Of a stretch of 64,000 nucleotides of DNA, positions 56,874 through 64,000 are shown in pieces (the stretch's first letter is position 1; each line of letters starts with the position of its first letter). The position numbers were made by a program, and so were the translations under genes. A model generated the notes under the pieces. The model had not been told where the DNA came from. It worked only from the letters and a program-made list of their open reading frames with translations, and ran no database searches. Origin of the DNA: Myroides pelagicus (GTDB lineage Bacteria > Bacteroidota > Bacteroidia > Flavobacteriales > Flavobacteriaceae); NCBI RefSeq assembly GCF_009711055.1, contig NZ_WMJY01000016.1:1-64000 (forward strand), given 5' to 3'.

Positions 56874-59411
56874 TTACATGTTTTGTTCTTCTTCTTGGAA
56901 GAATTGCTCAAGAGCGATTAAATCTGGAATTAATACTACTCTAGCCTTACTTCCTTCAAACGGGCCAACAATGCCTGCTGCTTCTAGTTGATCGATTAAG
57001 CGTCCTGCTCTGTTGTAGCCTAGTTTTAGCTTGCGCTGAAGTAGAGAAGCTGATCCTTGTTGAGCAGTTACTATTACTTCGGCTGCTTGTCTAAATAAGC
57101 TATCGCGTTCACTGATGTCAACATCTATAGCGGTGCTTGTTTCTTCTCCTACGTATTCTGGCAATAAATAAGCTTCTGGATAAGCTTTTTGAGCACCGAT
57201 AAATTCGGTTAATCTTTCTACTTCAGGGGTGTCGACAAAGGCACATTGTACACGTACTAGGTCGTTTCCTTGTGTATATAGCATGTCTCCACGTCCGATT
57301 AATTGGTCTGCTCCTTGACCATCTAAGATGGTGCGGGAGTCTATTTTAGAGGTTACTCTAAAAGCTACACGCGCAGGGAAGTTAGCCTTAATAATCCCTG
57401 TAATCACGTTTACCGATGGTCGTTGGGTGGCGATGATTAAGTGAATTCCAATGGCACGGGCTAGCTGTGCTAGACGGGCAATTGGTGTCTCAACTTCTTT
57501 CCCAGCTGTCATAATTAAATCTGCGAACTCATCAACGACAAGTACAATATAAGGCAAGAAACGGTGTCCTTGCTCTGGGTTTAATTTGCGTTGTTTGAAT
57601 TTTTCATTGTATTCTTTGATGTTTCTAACCATAGCGTCTTTTAATAAGCTATAGCGATTGTCCATTTCTATACAAAGTGAATTCAGTGTGTTGATTACTT
57701 TAGTATTGTCTGTGATGATTGCGTCTTCTGCATCTGGCAATTTAGCTAAATAATGACGTTCTATTTTATTAAATAACGTTAATTCTACCTTTTTCGGATC
57801 TACTAACACAAATTTAACTTCTGCCGGGTGCTTTTTGTATAACAAAGAAGTAAGTACGGCATTTAACCCTACGGATTTACCTTGTCCAGTGGCACCAGCC
57901 ATCAACATGTGTGGCATTTTAGCTAAGTCTACAACAAAGGTTTCGTTGCTAATGGTTTTACCTAGTGCTATAGGTAGTTCCATCTCCGCATTTTGAAACT
58001 TAGGTGAGGAAATGACACTTTTCATCGATACGATCGATGGTTTTGTGTTTGGTACTTCTATACCGATGGTTCCTCTACCTGGGATAGGTGCTATGATACG
58101 AATACCAAGAGCAGCTAGTGATAGTGCAATATCGTCCTCTAGGTTTTTAATTTTAGAGATTCGAACCCCTGCTTCTGGTACTATTTCATAGAGTGTCACA
58201 GTAGGACCTACTGTAGCTTTAATTTGTGCAATGTCAATCTTGTAGTTTTTTAGTGTCTCTACAATATTGTTTTTGTTTATTTCTAGTTCTTCTTGGTCAA
58301 TTGTAATACTCGAAGTTCCGTAATCTTTTAATAGGTCAATAGAAGGGAATTGGTATTTTGACAATTCTAGGGTAGGGTCAAATTCTCCAAAGTCTTGTAC
58401 GAGTTTGGCAGCTAAGTTTTCCTCTACCACTTCTTCGTCTTCTGCTGCTTCAATGACAAAGTTATCGTCATTTGGCGTATCGAGAATCATGCTTTCAAAT
58501 GATTTGTCTTCTTCTTTTTTCTTGTTGATAGGCAACTCAGAACTGTGCTCTATTGTTGGTTTGACCGTTTTAGGGTTCATCGTGAAAGTTGTCGTTTCTG
58601 ATTTTTCACTTTCAGGTTGTTCCGTGGTTGATTGTTGTGTAGTCTTGTCTGTGAGAGTCTCATCATCGATAAGATTATTCAAAATCAACTCTTCTAAGTT
58701 TTCTTGTTGAGATATAGTTTCTTGTTTAGGGGTATCTACTGTAACTTTCTTCGTTTCAGTTTTTAGATCAGCGATTTCTTGTTTACTTTTTTCTAGCGTG
58801 TTGTTTACCGAGTCTTTGACACTATCCAGTGTGTTTTTAATCTTTTCTGGCGAAGGCTTAAAGCGAAAGATAACAAAGGCAATGGCAAAGAATAGAATTA
58901 ATAAAATTGTTCCGATGGTACCTAGGTAATCCACTAGGTATTGATTAATCTCAAAACCAACAGCTCCACCTAATATGAGGTTTGAAGAAGCGAAGAATCC
59001 CAAAGAAATAGAAACGATAATCATGGCACATAAGTCCCAAAAGATAACGTTCTTTACGCGGGTAGCACTAATGCCAAACAAACCGTAAGTTGCCGTTTGT
59101 ATAAGTATCTTACACAAGAAAAAAGCAGCAACACCAAACCCACTAAAGATTAGTGTGTGTCCAAAATAAGCGCCTACTTTACCTGTTTGGTTTGCTACAG
59201 TTGCTGTACGGTCGCTCATTGCTCCTAGGCTACTTTGGTCTTCAATTCCAGTAAACAGGTAAGAGACTAGACTGACTGTTAGGGCAATACCAGTAAATAG
59301 TAAAATAATCAGAAATAAAAACTTTATATTGAATAAAGAGTTGCCTTTTGTTTTGTCTTTGTTAGCTGATTTAGAGGTCGTATTTTTTTTTGTTTTATTG
59401 TCTTGTTTCAT
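56874..59411 (-). CDS. ftsK: FtsK/SpoIIIE-type DNA translocase
   Basis: Septal DNA pump of 845 residues that segregates chromosome termini during division. The N-terminal 200 residues contain four membrane helices. An acidic/Thr-rich linker (about 205-340) precedes the motor, which has the beta domain (KNLEDDIALSLAALGIRIIAPIPGRGTIGIE), the Walker A motif GATGQGKSVGLNAVL (about residue 510) and the Walker B motif VLVVDEFADLI. The C-terminal gamma winged helix that reads orienting sequences is present (LGYNRAGRLIDQLEAAGIVGPF). First gene of the cluster with lolA-like, lptF/G-like and ribB. Confidence 0.97.
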   Translation of the reverse strand: MKQDNKTKKNTTSKSANKDKTKGNSLFNIKFLFLIILLFTGIALTVSLVSYLFTGIEDQSSLGAMSDRTATVANQTGKVGAYFGHTLIFSGFGVAAFFLCKILIQTATYGLFGISATRVKNVIFWDLCAMIIVSISLGFFASSNLILGGAVGFEINQYLVDYLGTIGTILLILFFAIAFVIFRFKPSPEKIKNTLDSVKDSVNNTLEKSKQEIADLKTETKKVTVDTPKQETISQQENLEELILNNLIDDETLTDKTTQQSTTEQPESEKSETTTFTMNPKTVKPTIEHSSELPINKKKEEDKSFESMILDTPNDDNFVIEAAEDEEVVEENLAAKLVQDFGEFDPTLELSKYQFPSIDLLKDYGTSSITIDQEELEINKNNIVETLKNYKIDIAQIKATVGPTVTLYEIVPEAGVRISKIKNLEDDIALSLAALGIRIIAPIPGRGTIGIEVPNTKPSIVSMKSVISSPKFQNAEMELPIALGKTISNETFVVDLAKMPHMLMAGATGQGKSVGLNAVLTSLLYKKHPAEVKFVLVDPKKVELTLFNKIERHYLAKLPDAEDAIITDNTKVINTLNSLCIEMDNRYSLLKDAMVRNIKEYNEKFKQRKLNPEQGHRFLPYIVLVVDEFADLIMTAGKEVETPIARLAQLARAIGIHLIIATQRPSVNVITGIIKANFPARVAFRVTSKIDSRTILDGQGADQLIGRGDMLYTQGNDLVRVQCAFVDTPEVERLTEFIGAQKAYPEAYLLPEYVGEETSTAIDVDISERDSLFRQAAEVIVTAQQGSASLLQRKLKLGYNRAGRLIDQLEAAGIVGPFEGSKARVVLIPDLIALEQFFQEEEQNM

Positions 59412-59528
59412 TGCAATTTTTAGCTTTACAATATGGCTTATTGTAGAGGTGTTCTATAATACAAAAACTGCTATTAATTATACAGGTTAATTCGTGTACA
59501 ATTAATAACAGTATATTTTGTAATTCTG

Positions 59529-60029
59529 TTATTTTAACGCAGCTAATGCTTTGTCGTAATTTGGTTCTTCTGTAGTCTCTGCTACTTGTTCTGTATAGAT
59601 TACTTTAGCATCTTGATCTAGAACTACGATAGAGCGTGATAGCAATCCTTTTAGTGGGCCATCTTCAAATAATACGCCGTAGTCTTTTCCGAATTGTCCT
59701 TCTCTAAAGTCAGATAGCATTGCTACATTGTTTAATCCCTCTGCACCACAGAATCTTTCTTGTGCGAATGGTAAGTCTCTTGAAATACACAATACTACAG
59801 TGTTTTCTAATGAAGAAGCTGTTTGGTTAAAGTGTCTCACAGAGGCAGCACACACTCCTGTATCTACACTTGGAAAGATGTTTAAGATTATCTTTTTACC
59901 TTGATAATCTGCTAATGTCTTATCTGCTAATCCAGCGCCAACTAAGTTGAATGCAGGTGCAGTTGTATTTAAAGCTGGAAGCTCTCCGATAGTGTGAACT
60001 TCGTGCCCTTTTAAAGTTACTTTTGCCAT
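59529..60029 (-). CDS. tpx: Thiol peroxidase Tpx
   Basis: An atypical 2-Cys peroxiredoxin of 166 residues that reduces hydrogen and alkyl peroxides using thioredoxin. The peroxidatic Cys is in PSVDTGVCAASVRHFN and the resolving Cys in AQERFCGAEGLNNV; the start is KVTLKGHEVHTIGELPALN. Full length and intact. It stands between ftsK and the thioredoxin/peroxiredoxin group, all on the minus strand, making this a peroxide-defence neighbourhood. Confidence 0.96.
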   Translation of the reverse strand: MAKVTLKGHEVHTIGELPALNTTAPAFNLVGAGLADKTLADYQGKKIILNIFPSVDTGVCAASVRHFNQTASSLENTVVLCISRDLPFAQERFCGAEGLNNVAMLSDFREGQFGKDYGVLFEDGPLKGLLSRSIVVLDQDAKVIYTEQVAETTEEPNYDKALAALK

Positions 60030-60158
60030 ATTGTTATATTATTTATACTCTACAAAAATATATAAAAATTACCAATATAAACTTGTTTTATATGGGAGAA
60101 ATCATCGCAATAAAGAAGTTTCTCTATTCTGTAATTGTCCATTAGTATATAGAAACAA

Positions 60159-60191
60159 AAAAAGCTCAATGCAATCGCATTGAGCTTTTTT
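60159..60191. terminator. Bidirectional terminator before tpx
   Basis: AAAAAGCTCAATGC and GCATTGAGCTTTTT form a perfect 14-bp stem with loop AATC and T-runs in both directions. It ends the DUF6952/thioredoxin/peroxiredoxin transcript. Confidence 0.9.
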
Positions 60192-60207
60192 TATTGGTAT
60201 TGACAAA

Positions 60208-60465
60208 CTATTTGTCTATTGATCCTAGTACTCGTTTCATAAAACCGTTAAGGGCTTCTTTTTGTGTTGCACCTTCTTTGATTAGTTTTTGAACCTCTAG
60301 TGCACCATACATATTAGAGATTAGTTCACCGATCACATCTAGCTCTTCATCTTTTAATGAAGGTACTTCAGTAAGGTTTTCTAACACCTCAATGGTTTCA
60401 ATAAGGTAGTCTTGGTCATTCTCCTCAATAAATTGAGTCAAATGTTTTATAACTGGTAATTTCAT
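60208..60465 (-). CDS. DUF6952-like small protein
   Basis: An 85-residue acidic, helical protein (MKLPVIKHLTQFIEENDQDY ... MYGALEVQKLIKEGATQKEALNGFMKRVLGS). It has no cysteine or known motif. It lies 21 bp downstream of the thioredoxin gene in the peroxiredoxin-thioredoxin transcript, the usual place of DUF6952 proteins in Flavobacteriia, which suggests a role linked to peroxide reduction. The role itself is unknown. Confidence 0.7.
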   Translation of the reverse strand: MKLPVIKHLTQFIEENDQDYLIETIEVLENLTEVPSLKDEELDVIGELISNMYGALEVQKLIKEGATQKEALNGFMKRVLGSIDK

Positions 60466-60486
60466 ACGGATTGTTGTTTTTAGAAA

Positions 60487-60795
60487 TTATACAATTTCGT
60501 TTACTAATTCGTTTAAAACTTCCGCTTTATTTGTTTGTGTTTGGTTTACTAATTTACCATTCACAAAAGTAGCAAATGTTGGTAGATTACTTACGTCAGC
60601 TAATTGTCTTGACTCTGGGAATTTCTCTGCATCTGCAATTACAAATGTCATAGCTTCCTGTTGGTTAGCCAATTTTTTAAACTTTGGTTTCATAATTCTA
60701 CAGTTACCACACCATGTAGCAGCGTATTGTACCACTACTTTATCATTTGAATTTACAATTTCTTGTAAATTGTCTTTATCTAATTCTAAAAGCAT
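60487..60795 (-). CDS. Thioredoxin-family protein
   Basis: A 102-residue cytoplasmic thioredoxin with active site TWCGNCRIMKPKF (CGNC rather than CGPC) and the cis-proline segment VSNLPTFATFV. It lies 44 bp downstream of an AhpC/Prx-type peroxiredoxin and is likely its electron donor. The unusual GN dipeptide between the cysteines should change its redox potential relative to classic thioredoxin. Confidence 0.93.
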   Translation of the reverse strand: MLLELDKDNLQEIVNSNDKVVVQYAATWCGNCRIMKPKFKKLANQQEAMTFVIADAEKFPESRQLADVSNLPTFATFVNGKLVNQTQTNKAEVLNELVNEIV

Positions 60796-60839
60796 TTTTT
60801 ATTAATTTATTAGGTTATACAAGCAATGATTTACACTTA

Positions 60840-61478
60840 TTAGTGCTTGCTTAAATAATCAGCTACACCGCTTCTATCAGCGTTCATTGCGTCTTTTCCT
60901 TCTTCCCAGTTAGCTGGACATACTTCACCATGCGTTTGTACGTGTGTGTAAGCGTCGATTAATCGTAAGTATTCGTTTACGTTTCTTCCTAATGGCATGT
61001 CGTTAACTGATTCGTGGAAGATTTTTCCTGTTTCGTCTACTAAGTATGTAGCTCTATAAGTTACATTTGATCCTTCGATTTGTACAGCATCAAACTCTTC
61101 GTTATATACTTCTTCTTGTACGTCTAGGATTCCTAATACTGAAGATAAGTTTCTTTGTGTATCCGCTAAGATAGGGTAAGTTACTCCTTCGATTCCTCCG
61201 TTATCTTTTGCTGTGTTTAACCAAGCAAAGTGTACTTCGTTTGTATCACATGAAGCTCCAATTACCATTGTGTTTCTTTTTTCGAACTCACCTAGTGCTG
61301 CTTGGAAAGCGTGTAATTCTGTTGGACATACGAATGTGAAGTCTTTTGGATACCAGAATAATAATACTTTCTTGTTGTTTTTTGTTGCTTCTTCGAAGAT
61401 GTTGATTCTTAAATCATCTCCCATTTCAGACATTGCATCAACTGTGATATTTGGAAATTTTTTACCTACTAAAGACAT
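60840..61478 (-). CDS. Peroxiredoxin (AhpC/Prx1 type, 2-Cys)
   Basis: A typical 2-Cys peroxiredoxin of 212 residues. The peroxidatic Cys is in WYPKDFTFVCPTELHAFQ and the resolving Cys in the C-terminal GEVCPANWEEGKDAM; the sensitive-type GGIEG segment (NGGIEGVTYP) is present. It reduces hydrogen peroxide and organic peroxides. First gene of a unit with a thioredoxin and a DUF6952 protein. A TACATTTG-like box lies on the minus strand about 50 bp before the ATG. Confidence 0.95.
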   Translation of the reverse strand: MSLVGKKFPNITVDAMSEMGDDLRINIFEEATKNNKKVLLFWYPKDFTFVCPTELHAFQAALGEFEKRNTMVIGASCDTNEVHFAWLNTAKDNGGIEGVTYPILADTQRNLSSVLGILDVQEEVYNEEFDAVQIEGSNVTYRATYLVDETGKIFHESVNDMPLGRNVNEYLRLIDAYTHVQTHGEVCPANWEEGKDAMNADRSGVADYLSKH

Positions 61479-61524
61479 AATAATTATTTTTAAAGTTAAT
61501 ATTGATTTCTTTGTTATCTGTGTA

Positions 61525-61532
61525 CAAATGTA
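61525..61532 (-). promoter_or_regulatory. -7 box of the peroxiredoxin operon
   Basis: The minus strand reads TACATTTG here, matching TAnnTTTG. No well-placed -33 TTG was found. Confidence 0.45.
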
Positions 61533-62043
61533 GTGTAGTTTATCGGCTATGTACTATGTTTTGTATTGCAATTATTTATTTTAGTATAAGATAAATTTAT
61601 GCTTCACTAATAATACAATAGATTAATCATATACTCTACTAGAATTTAAATATAGAAAGAAAATACGAGCTTGCAAAATGTATTTCTGTTATATAATTGC
61701 TAATTGTTTTTTGTTTTTTAGCAATAAAAAGCTTTAGTATAACCAAGACATTAGGAGTAAATAGGAGTAATATAGGTTAATTGACGTATAAATAGAGTAG
61801 CTCAAATTGTGAATGTTAACTTATAACTAAGTTATTTTTAAGTATTTACAAATGTGTGGGGTTTGTTTTTAAAGTCAATCCTTTCACTATTGTTTCATTA
61901 ATCTCTTAGTTTATTGCGTAAAATTGCTTTTTTATGAAAGAAGAGTCGAACCAGTTTCGAACCAGAATAGTACGAGACTTTTTTATTGTACTTATTCATT
62001 GTAGATAAAAAAAGGTTTTATCTATTCAAGGAGAGATAAAAAA
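61533..62043. other. Non-coding stretch upstream of the peroxiredoxin operon
   Basis: About 510 AT-rich bases without a convincing gene. TCGAACCAG occurs twice within about 20 bases near 61950-61970. A weak hairpin TAGATAAAA/TTTTATCTA lies near 62002-62024. Nothing else is recognised. Confidence 0.5.
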
Positions 62044-62069
62044 GCCACCTATTGTACAATAGATGGCTA
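62044..62069 (-). terminator. Terminator of nhaC
   Basis: On the minus strand AGCCATCTATTG and CAATAGGTGGCT form a 12-bp stem with one weak pair, followed by a T-run. Confidence 0.8.
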
Positions 62070-62077
62070 GTATATGT

Positions 62078-63550
62078 TTAAGCTTGGGCTTGATGATTGT
62101 CTTTGTTGGTTAAGCGGCGTATTTTGATATTTAGTGCTGCATAGAGTAAGGTGACAAATGGACTAAGGTAGTTAAAGAACGCATAAGGTAAATAACTCAA
62201 GGTAGGTATTCCCAATACACCAGCGTGATAAGCACCACAGGTATTCCATGGGATTAGTACAGAAGTTACTGTTCCAGAGTCTTCCAGTGTTCGACTTAAG
62301 TTCTCAGGGGCTAATCCTTTAATCTTATAGGCATCTGAAAACATTTTGCCTGGTACAACTATAGATAAATATTGATCTGAAGTCATAATGTTTATTGCTA
62401 GACAGCTCGCTACGGTACTGGCGAATAGTCCAAATACATTACTAGCAATACTCAATAGGGCTGTAGAGATTTTTTGTAAGGCTCCGATAGCTTCCATAGT
62501 TCCTCCAAAAAGCATAGCGCATAAAATCAGCCATACTGTGTCAAGCATACTTGCCATGCCACCTGCTTCAAATAGAGCGTTAAGGCTCTCCAGTGGTGAT
62601 AGTATGCGAACATCTGTCGTTATCGCTAGCATCATACCCTTATAAGCGTTGTAAAAATTAAAGGTGTCTCCACCCGAAACGGCTACGACGATATCTGGTT
62701 GGAAGATAAGTGCAAAAATAGCACCTAGCAGTACTCCGATAAGCAGTGCTGCTATAGATTGTACTTTGCGTACAATTAGGAATATAACGACTGCTGGTAC
62801 GATGAATACCCAAGGGGTGATATAAAAGGTGTTAGCTATAGCGGCTAAGGTTTCTTCTGTGTCTATATTTCCTGAATGACCATAAATCACTCCTAAGATG
62901 ATGAATAAGATAAGGGTAACTACATAAGTAGGTACTGTTGTGAACAACATATAGCGAATATGGATAAACAAATCAGTTCCAGCCATCACTGGAGCTAAGT
63001 TTGTGGTATCGGATAGGGGTGATAGTTTGTCTCCAAAATAAGCACCTGATATAATAGCTCCTCCTACAATACCTAAAGGCATATCTAAGGCGTTTCCAAT
63101 GCCGACTAAGGCTATACCTGCGGTAGCAGAGGTTGTCCAAGAGCTTCCTGTGGCGATAGAGATGATCGAAGTGATAATCACGCAGGCAGGTAAGAAAATT
63201 GCAGGGTGTAATATATTTAGTCCGTAGTATATCATGCTAGGGATAATACCGCTAATTAGCCAAGTACCTGATAGGGCGCCAACTAGTAAAAGGATAAAAA
63301 TAGCATTGCTAGTATCTTTGATATTAGTGGTCACCTGTGAAAGGATCTTTTCATAGCTCACTCGATTGTAAATGCCTATGATCGTAGCAATAGCTCCACC
63401 GATAATCAAAATAAATTGATTGGTACCTGACAAGGCATCATCCCGGAATACAAATACATTGATAGCTAATAACCCTACGAGTAGTACTACGGGAATTAGC
63501 GATTGAAACAAGGTGATTGGTCTTTCCGTTTTGGCTTGTTTGTGTTCCAT
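62078..63550 (-). CDS. nhaC: NhaC-family Na+/H+ antiporter
   Basis: An inner-membrane antiporter of 490 residues with about twelve hydrophobic helices. Family-typical segments are ISIATGSSWTTSATAGIALVGIGNALDMP, GGAIISGAYFGDKLSPLSDTTNLAPVMAGTDLF and the late EDSGTVTSVLIPWNTCGAYHAGVLG. It exchanges sodium for protons, helping in pH and salt homeostasis; some family members instead take organic substrates. Single gene with its own terminator. Confidence 0.94.
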   Translation of the reverse strand: MEHKQAKTERPITLFQSLIPVVLLVGLLAINVFVFRDDALSGTNQFILIIGGAIATIIGIYNRVSYEKILSQVTTNIKDTSNAIFILLLVGALSGTWLISGIIPSMIYYGLNILHPAIFLPACVIITSIISIATGSSWTTSATAGIALVGIGNALDMPLGIVGGAIISGAYFGDKLSPLSDTTNLAPVMAGTDLFIHIRYMLFTTVPTYVVTLILFIILGVIYGHSGNIDTEETLAAIANTFYITPWVFIVPAVVIFLIVRKVQSIAALLIGVLLGAIFALIFQPDIVVAVSGGDTFNFYNAYKGMMLAITTDVRILSPLESLNALFEAGGMASMLDTVWLILCAMLFGGTMEAIGALQKISTALLSIASNVFGLFASTVASCLAINIMTSDQYLSIVVPGKMFSDAYKIKGLAPENLSRTLEDSGTVTSVLIPWNTCGAYHAGVLGIPTLSYLPYAFFNYLSPFVTLLYAALNIKIRRLTNKDNHQAQA

Positions 63551-63664
63551 TTATTTTGAATTAAAATTTGATATTTTATGCGAAATTAAACAATATTACT
63601 TTTAAATAAGTGATTCATATTAATAAATATGAGTAAATAATTGGGTTTGTTTTGGTGTAGAAAA

Positions 63665-63693
63665 AAAGCGATAGTCAGATGAACTATCGCTTT
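63665..63693 (-). terminator. Terminator of the last gene
   Basis: AAAGCGATAGT and ACTATCGCTTT form an 11-bp stem; on the minus strand it is followed by seven T. Confidence 0.85.
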
Positions 63694-63710
63694 ATGTGGT
63701 GTGTATTATT

Positions 63711-64000
63711 CTATAGTTTGGTAATTGTGATTGAATAAGGAGCTGCACCGTAGGCTTTGGCTAATCCTATCGTATTGACGTCCGATCCAGCCCCATCTCC
63801 GCTTGTAAGGGTAGTTCTTCTGAATCCTAAAGAAAGTTTGTCACCAGCGTTAAGTTTAGTAGTAATTGTTGGTAAGGTTATAATGTTGAACTGACTACTA
63901 TGTAGTATGCTTTGCAGTATAGGTCTGTTTCCGGTAAGTACTTTTGTAGTCCCGTTCAGAGTTAACTTGACGAAGACAAATATATTTGCATAATAAGGCT
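63711..64000 (-). CDS. C-terminal part of an unrecognised protein, cut by the window edge
   Basis: The frame is open from the window edge to the stop at 63711-63713. The visible 95 or so residues are beta-rich (FVFVKLTLNGTTKVLTG, FNIITLPTITTKLNAGDKLS, YSITITKL) with many Thr and Ser, and look like the C-terminal beta-sandwich of a surface or extracellular protein. I do not recognise the family. The hairpin terminator just beyond the stop supports it being a real gene. Confidence 0.7.
   Translation of the reverse strand, partial: PYYANIFVFVKLTLNGTTKVLTGNRPILQSILHSSQFNIITLPTITTKLNAGDKLSLGFRRTTLTSGDGAGSDVNTIGLAKAYGAAPYSITITKL

Overview
The window looks like a chromosomal stretch of a low-GC Flavobacteriaceae bacterium; I would guess Myroides or a close relative, but the genus is inference. 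The support is: promoters of the Bacteroidetes type (TTTG or TTG, about 19 bases, then TAnnTTTG); an FtsK, LolA-like, LptF/G-like, RibBA cluster; a DUF6660, CusA-TolC fusion, CusB set; a short histone H1-like protein; and a large type II-C Cas9. tRNA genes do not encode CCA.

Layout. 1-3937: end of a probable genomic island. It holds a HlyD-family adaptor (cut by the window edge), a TolC-family protein, an excisionase-like HTH protein and a tyrosine integrase lying against the 3' end of mnmE, a classic island integration site. 3938-14511: mnmE, a small secreted protein, a divergent EamA exporter/MocR regulator pair, an FAD-dependent dehydrogenase, a WG-repeat protein, a tandem palindromic 88-bp repeat, a DoxX/HxlR pair, a thioredoxin and a luciferase-like monooxygenase. 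14922-24786: a complete type II-C CRISPR-Cas locus. The array has 50 repeats of 50 bp plus one degenerate repeat, and 50 spacers. It converges on cas9-cas1-cas2, and the tracrRNA lies divergently upstream of cas9. 25137-31741: branched-chain amino acid operon ilvD-ilvB-ilvN-ilvC-ilvA, preceded by a canonical promoter, an Ile/Leu/Val-rich leader peptide and a strong terminator, i.e. an attenuator.

31832-46048: housekeeping and accessory genes (O6-alkylguanine repair, peptidase E family, a lipoprotein-type histidine kinase, a truncated HigA-like antitoxin, a histone H1-like protein, hydrolase/oxidoreductase with an AraC regulator, initiator tRNA, DUF981/AraC, OsmC, FKBP, MFS, Crp/Fnr). 46283-52481: a heavy-metal efflux operon whose RND pump is fused to its TolC-like channel. 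52508-61532: GNAT, tRNA-Ser, ribBA with an apparently dead GTP cyclohydrolase II half, the lptF-lolA-ftsK cluster, and a thiol-peroxidase group. 62044-64000: NhaC antiporter and the end of an unrecognised protein.

The most interesting signals are in the CRISPR locus. Each repeat carries a near-consensus Bacteroidetes promoter. The single degenerate repeat has kept that promoter core while losing the half that pairs with tracrRNA, which fits crRNA transcription starting inside each repeat. Two spacers differ only at three positions that are all synonymous third-codon positions, so they probably target homologous genes of two related phages. One spacer is 36 nt because the first six bases of the repeat are duplicated. 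Outside CRISPR, the ilv leader peptide attenuator and the mnmE-associated integration site stand out.
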